This document shows, one piece after another, positions 14,999-23,947 of a DNA stretch of 23,994 nt; within the stretch, counting starts at the first letter, position 1; each line of letters begins with the position of its first letter. The translations under genes were made by a program, and so were the position numbers. Source of the DNA: an uncultured Bacteroidia bacterium (lineage in GTDB: Bacteria; Bacteroidota; Bacteroidia; Bacteroidales; CAJPTX01); the NCBI GenBank assembly GCA_938038735.1, contig CALHSW010000041.1:1-23994 (forward strand). The letters are read 5' to 3'. Under the pieces are notes generated by a model. That model saw nothing but the letters and a program-made list of their open reading frames with translations. It had not been told where the DNA came from and did no database searches.

Positions 14999-17900
14999 TT
15001 ACCTACGCACCACCAGTTTCAACGCCTTGCGCTCGCCGTTCGCCGCTTCTACCACCACAATGTACACCCCCTCGGTCAGACTCTCCACCTGTAGGTTCGT
15101 CTCCTCCTCGCCGTGAACGGCCTGGCTCAACACCTGCACGCCTGTCAGCGCATAAACCGCTACGCGCCTCGCGTTCTCCACGCCGCGGAGCACCGTGGCC
15201 ACGCTCGCCGGGTTTGGATACATCTCCACGCCAGCCAGCAGCTCGCTCTCCACAGGGGTCGTGTTCCCATTGTTCTGGTCTTTCTTCTGCAGCACGAAGG
15301 TGAAGTCAAGACCGTGCGCCTCTAGAGTTACCTCCACCGGTTCCGGCTTGTTGTACCCCTCCTTCGCGACCGCAATGCGGTATTTCCCCGCGGTGAGTTG
15401 CATTTTCACCCAACCTTCTGACTTCGTTGTGTCCTGTGTAATGGAGTCGGTCCCCGAGAATATCTTCACGACCACGCCGTCTATCGGTTTTAGATCCTGA
15501 TCCACCAGGAACACATTGAGGTAGGGGGCTGCTAGAGGTGTCAGCTCAATCGTGCCGGGCGTCGCTTTGCCATCAGCATCCACCGATACTATCACCTTGT
15601 CTTCGGCATAGCCGGTCGCCGTAGCCAACACAGGATAGCCATCCCCTACCATCAAGCTCAGCAACACCTCTCCATCGCCATCAGTATCTGCATGCTGCGC
15701 ACCCACCGTTACCGTAGCGCCTTTGATTTTTTGCTTCGTCTTCGCATCAACCACCGTCAACTTGACTTCCTTGATGTTCTTATCATCTAGGTCTATCTCG
15801 TTCGGTTTTGCCTTCCCATCCTTATCCACAGTCACCGGCACTGTCACTACCTTCTCGCCTTTCTCCACGGTCACTGTCCCATTCTTCTCGATTGGCACCG
15901 GCACATCCTCAACCGTTGCGTTGCCATCGCCATCGGTCTTTTTCGTATACGGAGCGCCGTTCCCATCCACGATTGTCACCGTGGCATCCTTCACGGGGTC
16001 TGCGCCTTTGGTCACCTTTATCGTCACATTCTTCTTGCGCATTAGCTTGATCTCGTTGGGCTTCGCCTTGCCATCCGTATCCACCGATACCTTCACTTTA
16101 CCATCGGCATAGCCAGTCGCCTTAGCCAACACAGGGTAGCCCGACTTTCCTCCCAGCAGGTTCAGCGTCACCTTCCCATCCGTACCAGTCGTTGCCGTCT
16201 GCGCACCCACCGTCACCGTGGCACCCTTGATGCCGTCGTTCGGCGTCACCGCATCAACCACCGTTAACTCGACCGGCTTGGCAGACTTGAAGTCTATCTC
16301 GCTCGGATCTGCCTTCCCATTCTCGTCCACCGTCACCGGTACCGTCACTACCTTCTTGCCTACCTTCACGGTTATCGTCCCATCGGTCGGCGCCGGCACA
16401 TCCGGCACTGTTGTATTGCCTTCGGCATCGGTTGTTGCCTCGTGCGGATCGCCATTACCATCCACTATCGTGACCGTCGCATCCTTCACGGGATCAGTTC
16501 CGTTCGTCACCCTTATCTTCACATCCTTCACCACCGTCAGCCAAATCGTGTCAGGATCCGCTATACCTTTATCATTCACCGATAGTACCACCTCTCCATC
16601 GGCGTAGCCCTCAGCCTTAGCCAACACAGGATAGCCTTTCTTCCCTACCATTAGGTTCAGCGTCACCTTCCCCTCGTCCTTAGTCTTTGCCTCCTGCGTA
16701 CCCACCTTCACCATGGCGTCCTTGATGCCTTTTCCCGTCACCGCGTCCACCACCTTCAGCTCGACCTCCTTGGCAGACTTGAAGTCTACCGTATTCGGAT
16801 CTGCATTCCCATCCTCGTCCACCTTCACCGGCACCGTCACCACTTTCTCTTCGCCGTTGATCTTAGCCTCCACGGTCACCGTCCCTTCGGTTGGCGCCGG
16901 CACACCCGGCACCACCACCTTGCCATCTTGTCCCGTTTTAGTTGGATCAGTCTTATACTCTCCGTTCTCATCCACTATCGTTACAGTGGCGCCTTCAACG
17001 CCATTATTCGGACCATCAACAACCGTTATGGTTACCCCCACCGCTCTCTTCCATTCCGCTACCAGCGTGATGCTCTCAGTCACCTTCTTGCTGAAGTCGT
17101 ACTTCACACCCTTAAGCTGCCACTCCACGAACTTGTAGCCATCCTTTTTTGGCTCAGCCGGCTTCGTGGCACTCTTGCCTTCCTCCACCTTCTGCGGTGC
17201 CACCGCCGTGCCGCCCTTAGAGTCAAAGGTCACGATGAACTCCACTTTTCCACTCTCCATCCACTTCGCTACCAGCGTGATGTCTTTTGTCACCTGCGTG
17301 TCGAGGTCGTAATCTGCGCCATCCAGCAGCCAACCCGTGCAGGTGTATCCTGCCCGAATGGGCTTCTCAACCTTATCCGACGGTATCGACTGGTCCTTCT
17401 CCACCTGTACCTTCCGATACCCATTTCCATTCGTGAACGTTCCCCCGGCCGCGTTGAAGGTCACCGTGTACTGCGTGGGCAGCGTCGCGCCATTCTGGTA
17501 CAGCGTCACTACAACCGTCAATCCCTCCGCCGGCAGCTTCACGCTACCCGGCACGTCCTGGTACGTGTCCTTATGCACCGTGTAGCTGTACTCCTTGTCA
17601 ACCGTCAGCCCCTCAAACTTCGCCGCGCCGTTGGCATCCGTCGTCTGCGCATCGTTCACCCCCTCAACCTTCACGCTCGCGCCCTCCACCGGATTGCCAT
17701 CCGCGTCCTTCACCACGAACGTAGCCGTCGCGGTGGCCGGCACGAACTCCGCCGACACCTCCACGGCCGCCGCCGGCATCGTGAACTCCTTCTCGCCGGT
17801 GATGTCCTCCTCGTGCCGCACCCCGGCCGCGTCCGTGTACGTGTAGGTCAGCTTCTCCAGCTTGTAGCCCGCATCCGCCGTCGCCGTCACCGCCACCTCA

Positions 17901-20900
17901 ACGCCCGCGGCCGCTTGCGTCACCGGCACCGTCACCTTCCCGTGCGCTATCCCAGTCGCCACCGTCACCGTGTACTCTTTCCACTCTTCCCACTCAACGT
18001 ATATGGTGGTTGGGGCGTCTACTTTCAAGTCATTTTTTGAATAGGTGGGTTCGTTTACCATCTCAACCGTTCCACCTATCGTCACGCTCTTTATCCGTTT
18101 TCCTTGCGGTGCATGTACGCATACGCTGATTGAGCTGCCGCACCGCACCGTATCCCCGCTCGATAGCTCCCGAGCGTTTTCGTCCGTCACCTTAACCCCC
18201 TCGCTGAAAGTCACCTTCGGGCTCCACTCCGCCTTGAGGGCAATGTCACCTTTCACCTTCTCTGAGAACTCATACTTCTTGCCGCCATCATACCATCCTC
18301 GCAGCTCCCAGCCATCGCGCGTCACAACAGGCATAGAAGCGTATCCCTCCTTCTTCACCCTTTGGCTCTCTACCGATGGCCGTCCGCCATTCGCGTCGAA
18401 GGTCACTGTGTACTCTTCAATCTTCTTCCACTGCGCCACCAGCGTGATGTCCGCTTTCACCTGCCGGCTGAAGTCGTACGGATCGGTCTGCCTTTCCTGA
18501 TACCACCCCTCAAATAGATACTCTTTCTTAGTCGGGGCTGGCTTCAACTCCACCACGCTCGTCCCCTTTACTACGCTATTCACAACATTGTTGGGTGACC
18601 CTAAGTAACTCCCCCCATTTAAATCAAAGGTAACTTTGCAGGTAGTCTTACCAGGATCTAACTTCCACTCTGCGTATAGCGTATCACTCTTACCCACAAC
18701 ATACGGCCAGTCCACATTGCTATTGGGCAACAAGCTCGCATCCGTATGCCAATTCACAAAAGCATATCCGTCTTTATGTGGAGTGTAGTCGATCTTGTTC
18801 AAGGATGTCCCTTCGTCCACCGCCATCGGGTTTTCCGGGAGGTACATTTCCCCGCCGTTAAGCATAAAGGTCACCTTGTAGATCGCCTTCCACTGCGCGG
18901 TGAGCTCCGCGGTGCCATCCTTGCCCGCCAAGTCCGAAACCGCTTCGCCATCAGTATAGGTTTGACCTTTCTTATCCTTCCACCCATCGAACCGATACCC
19001 CTCTGCCGTGAATTGGTTCAGGTGCAGCTTCGTCTTGATCCCCACCGGCACCCGCTGCGCATCCATCGTCCCTTCAACTGTGGCACCTGCTGCAACCTGT
19101 CCTCTTTCAAACTCTACGGTGTAGTACTCCTTCGCGAACGCTGCCCGCACGCAGACCACCCCATCGCTGCCCTCAACAACCCACGTGTTGGCGCCAGACG
19201 ATTGCCTATGCGCTGGGCCGCTCACCTCGGGCACTGGCAGCTCCGCCGCCTGGCCGATTCCGGTCACCTCCACGCGGATGGTCTGCCCCTCCTGGAGCAG
19301 TGCACCATTATCGAGCCGCGCCCCGGTCTCCACATCGGTCACCACCACATCACCGCCCAGAGCGCTGTTCTGCACCTCTATGGCCAGCGCGATCCTGTGC
19401 GTCGGCACGAAGCGTGCCTCTACAAAGACATTCCCCTCCTTCGGCACGCTGTAGCTCTCCCCGCTCTTGTGGTTTACCCAGTTCACCTGCAGCAGCACGG
19501 CCCGATTCCCCGGGAATGCGTAGGATGAAACCGTTAGAGCCTTTACCGACGACGCATCAATGGCGTCTCCATCCCTCAGCTCTCTGCCATCCGGGGTGGC
19601 CACCTTCACGTAGCCGCCCGGCGTAGTCACGATGTAAACCCTACACTGCGTGTCGCTCGCTTCTTTGAATATGGCCCGCACGTAGATATTCCCCTGCCCC
19701 ACGGCCATGCCCTCGGTGTACTTGCCGCTCTCCGCGCCGTGCTGATTCCGCTGGTTAACGAAGAGTGCCTCCAGCTTGTAGTCTGTCGCTGCTGTGGCCT
19801 TCACCCGGATTTCATCCGTGCTGTATATCGCATCGCCCGAGTAGATTTCGCTCCACACCCCTTGGGCGGCACTCTTTCGCTCCACCACTACCTCGCCATC
19901 GCCCTCCTGCTCCACGAAGAGCGCGTAGCCATCCTCCTGCACGAAGGTCGCCTCCACAGACACATCCTTGCCGCTCGGCACGATGTAGCAGTTCCCATTC
20001 GGGAATAGCTCCCCGTTCACCCGCAGCAGGGCGAGCCGCTTCCCAACCGCCGGCCGCGCCGTGATGGCGAGCACATCCTCCCCCTTCACCTCTGCCCCGG
20101 TGGCGAGCTGCTCCACGCCGCGGATTACCTCCACCTCGCCCATCGGTTTCGGCTCTCCAATCACGCTGATGCGCAGCGTATGCGTATTATCCTTCACGAA
20201 AACTGCCTCTACAAACACATCCCCGCTCGCAGGAATCCGCACGGTTTGCACTTTTTCCCCTACCTTAGCTATTGACTCAAAGCGACCATTCACCCGAATT
20301 CCCGCCAATCTATAGCCCGCATCGGGCGTAGTGCATACCTTTAGCGATGTTTCAGTCTTATTGAGTTGCGCTCCATTTTTTATCTCCACACCGCTTCCCA
20401 TTACGCTATCAATAGTTCCTTTTCCAATCTTAGCGTACGTGAGTACACGCTCCCCATCATTCTTCCGCCACACGGTAACAATTCTCACATCACCATCCTT
20501 TGCATCTTCTGGAACCTTCCACTCCCCTAGTTTTACCCCTCGTGGAACGACCTTGCCAGCCTCTCCCGCCACCAAGCTATCGTTTATCGTGACGCTTACC
20601 AATTTGTAATCAAGGAGTCTATCTCTATTGGCTTCAAACGTTAGCACTCCACCTTTTGGTACCAAGCCTTTCCACGAATCTCCATCTTTCTTCCACGAAA
20701 CAGGACTCACCTGATCGTACTTCACAAGCAACTCATCGCCATAATCAAGCCCCGTCTTTCCATCCAGGTATTGCTTCATAGTGGCAGAAACAGAAACTCC
20801 CTCCTTTTTACGGATGTACACGTAGACATCTTCTTTCCAATCAATGCCTGGTCCCCAATAGGCAGCTCCTTTTGGGTTGGGAGAACTGCCAGCTACAGGA

Positions 20901-23161
20901 ACTTTAACTGCACCGCTACTCGCACGAATGACCACCGTGACTTCATAGTCGCCCAAAATGTTTTTGCTATTATCAGCCTGTATCCAGTCATAATTATTAG
21001 CAGGAATTATGAGACCTTTATTATTTGGAATCCCCACCGCAATGCAGCCACCTGATTCCTTCTGCATGTCTCTTTCTCCATCCCTTATTGGATAGACATC
21101 ACCTAGACGACCTTTTGGACCGCACACATCCACAATGAAGTCCTTGTCCTTGGGCACACCCTTCCCCCTCACTATATGCAGCACGGGCTGAGTACCTGGC
21201 GTGGGGGGCTGTACTGTAGCTTTTTCAAACGTTGCGCCCACCTGGAACGCATCCTTTTTTGCGTCATTTGCGTTCACCGTGACCTCCTTCGCCCAGTTGG
21301 AAGCCCCATTCGCCGTGAAGGCGCGGCCATTCACGCTAATCTCAGTGACCCTTGACTTCTCAGATGTGCTCCCCCGCGCTTGAATCTTTAGCCGCTGCCC
21401 CTCCTTGAGGATCGTCCCCTCCTCCAACCGCTGCCCTGTGGCAACGTCTATCACATCCACGTAGCCCGTCGCCCCCTCCGTATGCACCACTAACGCTGGC
21501 TTGGCATCCTGCTTCACGAAAATCGCCCGAACGTAGACATCCTGTCCTTCCACTACTGTCCAGGTTGTATCGTTTGCCTTGACCTTCTTCCCATTTACCT
21601 CAAACTTTACGCACTTGTAGCCTACGCCATCTGGTATTGGTGTCAATTTAATAGAATCGCAAAGTAGTGGCTTTTTATCCCATACAGTATCTGCGTATAG
21701 CAATTGTCCATTGGTGAACTCCCCTTTGCTCTTTTGGCCTTGGAAACCCTCTGCCTTGATGCGTCCACTGCCTATCACCTCGCATTGCAGCGATGGCACC
21801 CGATATAGTTCTTTATATAATTTGTTTTTTTCTTTTGTTGTCAACTCCACCAGCACATCGCCGCTCCCCTGCACCAGCCACTCATCGCCCGGGGCAAAGC
21901 GTCGCCCGTTAATCCGTAGGCTCGCCACAACCGCTCGATCCGTTACGTCTACCTTTAGCCTATCGCCAGGCAGCACCTCTGCCCCCGCTTGCAGCTCGGT
22001 GTTTCCCCGCACCACCTTTATGTGTGCCCCTTTACCCACCTCGCTGAGCATCAGGATCTGCTTCCCATCCTTCACGAAGTAGCCTACAACGGTCCGCGGC
22101 TCGTTATCTGGAATTGAAAAAGTGGTATCATGCACAACGGCATTGTCTATCGTAATGTAGGCCAACCGGCTCCCCCGTTTCGGTTTCGCTAGTATTACAT
22201 ATTTATCTAGAGCATGGCACAAATCGCGCGGCTGTATTCCAAGCGGGCGAACCTTTGCCTCCTTGCCCGTCGCCACCCCTGCAATCGGGTAGTGCGATTT
22301 ATCGGTGGAAGTACCGACTAGCGGCAATGTGTTTATTTGGAAGCGTTCCTTCTCCCCATCGCCCCGGCAAAGCGTTTGAATGTATCGCCGAGACCCAGCA
22401 AAATCTGAGAAACATACCTCAACCCACAGATCTCCCTGCGACATGTCGTAGCTACCCAAATCAGATCCATTAACAAAACTGCCATACGACTTTCCATTCA
22501 AGGAAAAATCTACTACATCGTACGCCTTTGCCTTGAACTTCAACTTGCTGCTCCGGTTGAGGTCCCTATAGCTATCATTAGTAAGTATTTTGTATTCCTT
22601 ACCATCTGCAGAGTAGTCAACTCCTAAACCCACCTTCCTGACGTACACCACTTTCACCAAGAATTGTTTCCGTTGGAATCGCACCCCCACGTGCACAGAC
22701 TTCGTCCCCGCCTTTGCGATATAGGTAAGCTCATTACCATCCTCATCCTTCTGCACCTCGCCATTCACCCGCCACTCGCGTACCCCCCACCAGTCTGATG
22801 TCTCGCCGAAGTTTGCCATCTCCCCCCAATCGCCCTTCGCGTCCTTGGCAAGCTTCACCTTGAAGGTAAGTTCTGTACCTACCTCCACCTCCTGGTTAAA
22901 CGAGGCGGCTGGTACGAAGGTCTCCGAACCTTTAACCTTTACCCACAGCTCGCCCCCCTTCTCATGGGTTCTCCGATTCTGGGGTACCCCATACTCGTCC
23001 CGCACGAACGTGTTGTCGTAGCTATCAAACACCCCCGCCGTGATGCGTACCTTCTCCTTCGCAGTCTGCGCCATCGCCCCCACGGGCAGCAGCAGCAACG
23101 CCACGAGAAGCCACCCCATGGCGCCTAGTATCCCCTTTCTCATTGTACTAAACGTTTCCAT
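14999..23161 (-). CDS. Giant T9SS-exported modular repeat protein (putative surface adhesin), 2720 aa
   Basis: The N-terminus (METFSTMRKGILGAMGWLLV, then ALLLLPVGAMAQ) is a signal peptide. The last 80 residues (2641-2720) are a T9SS sorting domain: MYPNPAS, LTEGVYIVVV and the terminal KLVVRR. The protein should therefore cross the outer membrane and be anchored or released. Between them, roughly residues 360-1345 hold eight or nine divergent ~80-residue beta modules ending in motifs like VRAIFVK or VEARFVP. Residues 1346-1648 are four InlB/Listeria-Bacteroides type repeats. 1649-1895 are three other beta modules, one carboxypeptidase-regulatory-like. 1896-2041 hold two more InlB repeats. 2042-2544 are three two-part supermodules, and 2545-2632 is another regulatory-like domain. 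No enzyme domain is recognised. ATG 23161 is preferred for its A-rich leader; ATG 23143 is possible. Confidence 0.9.
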   Translation of the reverse strand: METFSTMRKGILGAMGWLLVALLLLPVGAMAQTAKEKVRITAGVFDSYDNTFVRDEYGVPQNRRTHEKGGELWVKVKGSETFVPAASFNQEVEVGTELTFKVKLAKDAKGDWGEMANFGETSDWWGVREWRVNGEVQKDEDGNELTYIAKAGTKSVHVGVRFQRKQFLVKVVYVRKVGLGVDYSADGKEYKILTNDSYRDLNRSSKLKFKAKAYDVVDFSLNGKSYGSFVNGSDLGSYDMSQGDLWVEVCFSDFAGSRRYIQTLCRGDGEKERFQINTLPLVGTSTDKSHYPIAGVATGKEAKVRPLGIQPRDLCHALDKYVILAKPKRGSRLAYITIDNAVVHDTTFSIPDNEPRTVVGYFVKDGKQILMLSEVGKGAHIKVVRGNTELQAGAEVLPGDRLKVDVTDRAVVASLRINGRRFAPGDEWLVQGSGDVLVELTTKEKNKLYKELYRVPSLQCEVIGSGRIKAEGFQGQKSKGEFTNGQLLYADTVWDKKPLLCDSIKLTPIPDGVGYKCVKFEVNGKKVKANDTTWTVVEGQDVYVRAIFVKQDAKPALVVHTEGATGYVDVIDVATGQRLEEGTILKEGQRLKIQARGSTSEKSRVTEISVNGRAFTANGASNWAKEVTVNANDAKKDAFQVGATFEKATVQPPTPGTQPVLHIVRGKGVPKDKDFIVDVCGPKGRLGDVYPIRDGERDMQKESGGCIAVGIPNNKGLIIPANNYDWIQADNSKNILGDYEVTVVIRASSGAVKVPVAGSSPNPKGAAYWGPGIDWKEDVYVYIRKKEGVSVSATMKQYLDGKTGLDYGDELLVKYDQVSPVSWKKDGDSWKGLVPKGGVLTFEANRDRLLDYKLVSVTINDSLVAGEAGKVVPRGVKLGEWKVPEDAKDGDVRIVTVWRKNDGERVLTYAKIGKGTIDSVMGSGVEIKNGAQLNKTETSLKVCTTPDAGYRLAGIRVNGRFESIAKVGEKVQTVRIPASGDVFVEAVFVKDNTHTLRISVIGEPKPMGEVEVIRGVEQLATGAEVKGEDVLAITARPAVGKRLALLRVNGELFPNGNCYIVPSGKDVSVEATFVQEDGYALFVEQEGDGEVVVERKSAAQGVWSEIYSGDAIYSTDEIRVKATAATDYKLEALFVNQRNQHGAESGKYTEGMAVGQGNIYVRAIFKEASDTQCRVYIVTTPGGYVKVATPDGRELRDGDAIDASSVKALTVSSYAFPGNRAVLLQVNWVNHKSGESYSVPKEGNVFVEARFVPTHRIALAIEVQNSALGGDVVVTDVETGARLDNGALLQEGQTIRVEVTGIGQAAELPVPEVSGPAHRQSSGANTWVVEGSDGVVCVRAAFAKEYYTVEFERGQVAAGATVEGTMDAQRVPVGIKTKLHLNQFTAEGYRFDGWKDKKGQTYTDGEAVSDLAGKDGTAELTAQWKAIYKVTFMLNGGEMYLPENPMAVDEGTSLNKIDYTPHKDGYAFVNWHTDASLLPNSNVDWPYVVGKSDTLYAEWKLDPGKTTCKVTFDLNGGSYLGSPNNVVNSVVKGTSVVELKPAPTKKEYLFEGWYQERQTDPYDFSRQVKADITLVAQWKKIEEYTVTFDANGGRPSVESQRVKKEGYASMPVVTRDGWELRGWYDGGKKYEFSEKVKGDIALKAEWSPKVTFSEGVKVTDENARELSSGDTVRCGSSISVCVHAPQGKRIKSVTIGGTVEMVNEPTYSKNDLKVDAPTTIYVEWEEWKEYTVTVATGIAHGKVTVPVTQAAAGVEVAVTATADAGYKLEKLTYTYTDAAGVRHEEDITGEKEFTMPAAAVEVSAEFVPATATATFVVKDADGNPVEGASVKVEGVNDAQTTDANGAAKFEGLTVDKEYSYTVHKDTYQDVPGSVKLPAEGLTVVVTLYQNGATLPTQYTVTFNAAGGTFTNGNGYRKVQVEKDQSIPSDKVEKPIRAGYTCTGWLLDGADYDLDTQVTKDITLVAKWMESGKVEFIVTFDSKGGTAVAPQKVEEGKSATKPAEPKKDGYKFVEWQLKGVKYDFSKKVTESITLVAEWKRAVGVTITVVDGPNNGVEGATVTIVDENGEYKTDPTKTGQDGKVVVPGVPAPTEGTVTVEAKINGEEKVVTVPVKVDEDGNADPNTVDFKSAKEVELKVVDAVTGKGIKDAMVKVGTQEAKTKDEGKVTLNLMVGKKGYPVLAKAEGYADGEVVLSVNDKGIADPDTIWLTVVKDVKIRVTNGTDPVKDATVTIVDGNGDPHEATTDAEGNTTVPDVPAPTDGTITVKVGKKVVTVPVTVDENGKADPSEIDFKSAKPVELTVVDAVTPNDGIKGATVTVGAQTATTGTDGKVTLNLLGGKSGYPVLAKATGYADGKVKVSVDTDGKAKPNEIKLMRKKNVTIKVTKGADPVKDATVTIVDGNGAPYTKKTDGDGNATVEDVPVPIEKNGTVTVEKGEKVVTVPVTVDKDGKAKPNEIDLDDKNIKEVKLTVVDAKTKQKIKGATVTVGAQHADTDGDGEVLLSLMVGDGYPVLATATGYAEDKVIVSVDADGKATPGTIELTPLAAPYLNVFLVDQDLKPIDGVVVKIFSGTDSITQDTTKSEGWVKMQLTAGKYRIAVAKEGYNKPEPVEVTLEAHGLDFTFVLQKKDQNNGNTTPVESELLAGVEMYPNPASVATVLRGVENARRVAVYALTGVQVLSQAVHGEEETNLQVESLTEGVYIVVVEAANGERKALKLVVRR
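15530..17038 (-). repeat. Three tandem two-part (A-B) supermodules inside the giant gene
   Basis: The units are 17038-16529 (170 residues), 16528-16034 (165) and 16033-15530 (168). Part A has VKDATVTIVDGNG, then a VPAP or VPVP turn, then VVTVPVTVD.DG. Part B has VELTVVDAVT, IKGATVTVGAQ and GYPVLAKATGYADGKV, and closes with VSVD.DGKA.P. Both halves look like transthyretin or carboxypeptidase-regulatory beta-sandwiches. The ends of A and B (VD.DGKA.P.EI) resemble each other, so A and B may share an ancestor. The DNA copies are similar but diverged, so the duplication is not recent. Confidence 0.85.
17039..19126 (-). repeat. InlB-type (Listeria-Bacteroides) repeat region of the giant gene
   Basis: Six units share the pattern xVTFDxNGG...GYxFxGWxxxGxxYDFxxxVxxDITLxAxW. 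They are residues 1346-1427, 1428-1502, 1503-1581, 1582-1648, 1896-1971 and 1972-2041. The first is the most diverged and lacks the NGG. Three unrelated beta modules (1649-1895) interrupt the series. This B-repeat family is common in cell-surface proteins of Bacteroidetes and Firmicutes, usually as a stalk. Confidence 0.85.
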
Positions 23162-23166
23162 TTTTC

Positions 23167-23177
23167 TTTTTTTTTTT
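23167..23177 (-). repeat. 11-base A homopolymer just upstream of the giant gene
   Basis: On the minus strand the leader reads TAGA11GAAAA directly before ATG 23161, so the run of eleven A sits five bases before the start codon. Such A-rich leaders help initiation in Bacteroidetes, which often lack Shine-Dalgarno sequences. A homopolymer this long may also vary in length between cells. Confidence 0.7.
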
Positions 23178-23610
23178 CTAAAATTTCACCGCGCTCCATG
23201 CCCATCCTATGCACCTTCCACATAAAGACAATCTTTTCTCTCTTTATAAAATTTCTTGACCCTGCGCCCACTTTTCGCCGCATGCAATCAAATAGACTAA
23301 CGAGAAGACGGAGAGAAATGTTGCCGCAGTGCCAACCGAAGGGCAAAGGGAAGCTACGCTGGATTTAGGAAGTTCAGAACGAACCGAGAATTTTCTTTTA
23401 GATTTAGAAAAACAAAGGATGTCGTTTCGTTGGGGCATCTTTTGCATTCGTCCAACATTTCACCCCGTTCACCCCTCCAAAAGGCCCATTCGTCCAAAAA
23501 GGAGGGAATATCTGTCACCCTGAAGCACAAAATGCAAAAAAAAAATGTCCCTCCACGCCCTTTATCTCCGTGCGCAGCGATATGGTCGCAATCCGCATGC
23601 AAGGGTCGCC
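23178..23610. other. Intergenic region with no recognised gene
   Basis: These ~430 bases lie between the giant gene's leader and the terminal repeats. Only short ORFs without homology cues or ribosome binding sites are present, on both strands. ATTCGTCCAA occurs twice (near 23446 and 23488), and a run of ten A lies at 23536-23545. No exact TAnnTTTG box was found for the giant gene, so its promoter remains unplaced. Confidence 0.5.
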
Positions 23611-23676
23611 ACCCCGCATAAAATTACCGCCGTAATGCCCCTCTAAAAGAACCGCATAAAATTTATGGGCGGCCCT
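23611..23676. repeat. CCGCATAAAATT repeat modules
   Basis: Two copies of CCGCATAAAATT (23614-23625, 23652-23663) lie about 38 bases apart. The second reads CATAAAATTTATG, an odd-length palindrome centred on one A. The stretch from 23631 (GTAATGCCCCTCTAAAAG...) resembles 204-276 at the left edge, where the same motif is followed by TTTATGGGC. Confidence 0.6.
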
Positions 23677-23790
23677 TGCAGCCCTATCTGCAGGACGATC
23701 TCGCAATCACGCAATATTCCCTCTACCAAAAATCCGCATGAAATTTACATTCCGCCAATGTAGCCCCATCCGAAGGACGGTCTCTCAATG
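23677..23790. repeat. Non-coding direct repeat, right copy
   Basis: Matches 2-111 in the same orientation. It is gap-free over the first ~76 bases, with the identical 32-base core at 23708-23739. A short indel then precedes the GAAGGACGGTCTCTCAA segment. It lacks the H2-H4 hairpins that follow this segment in the left copy and continues into GGGGCTAACC instead. Confidence 0.8.
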
Positions 23791-23854
23791 GGGCTAACCC
23801 ATGCAGCCCTGCCCATGTCAATCTCCACGCTATATATACGCATGCAAGGGTCGC

Positions 23855-23947
23855 CAGGGTCAGTCTTGCAGACTGTTGTGCCCTTGGGGGCAAGGGCACC
23901 GGGGGTTTAAAAACCCCCGGCTATCCAAAGACCGTCCTACGGACGGA
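23855..23947 (-). repeat. Four-hairpin mosaic repeat, inverted copy R
   Basis: The hairpins run H4 (CAGTCT/AGACTG, 23861-23875), H3 (TGCCCTTG/CAAGGGCA, 23879-23898), H2 (CCGGGGGTTT/AAACCCCCGG, 23899-23920), H1 (CCGTCC/GGACGG, 23932-23946). This is the reverse of the order in the left copies. The loops differ (TGC, GGGG, AA, TAC). The H3 stem has changed on both arms yet still pairs perfectly. A further GCGGC/GCCGC hairpin (23955-23967) and the shared CGGTCTCTCAAT motif (23979-23990) follow. Confidence 0.8.

Noticed and set aside
15530..17038. Tandem DNA repeats as a sign of assembly error
   Set aside because: The three copies differ throughout at DNA and protein level and keep one open frame, which fits old duplication rather than misassembly.
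16928..18040. Plus-strand open frame of ~370 codons opposite the giant gene
   Set aside because: The composition is rich in Arg and His, as expected for an antisense shadow of a GC-biased repeat gene. The minus strand has an intact frame with signal peptide and sorting domain.
23140..23621. Several 60-80 codon frames upstream of the giant gene
   Set aside because: They overlap each other on both strands, have no ribosome binding site or recognisable motif, and look like chance frames.
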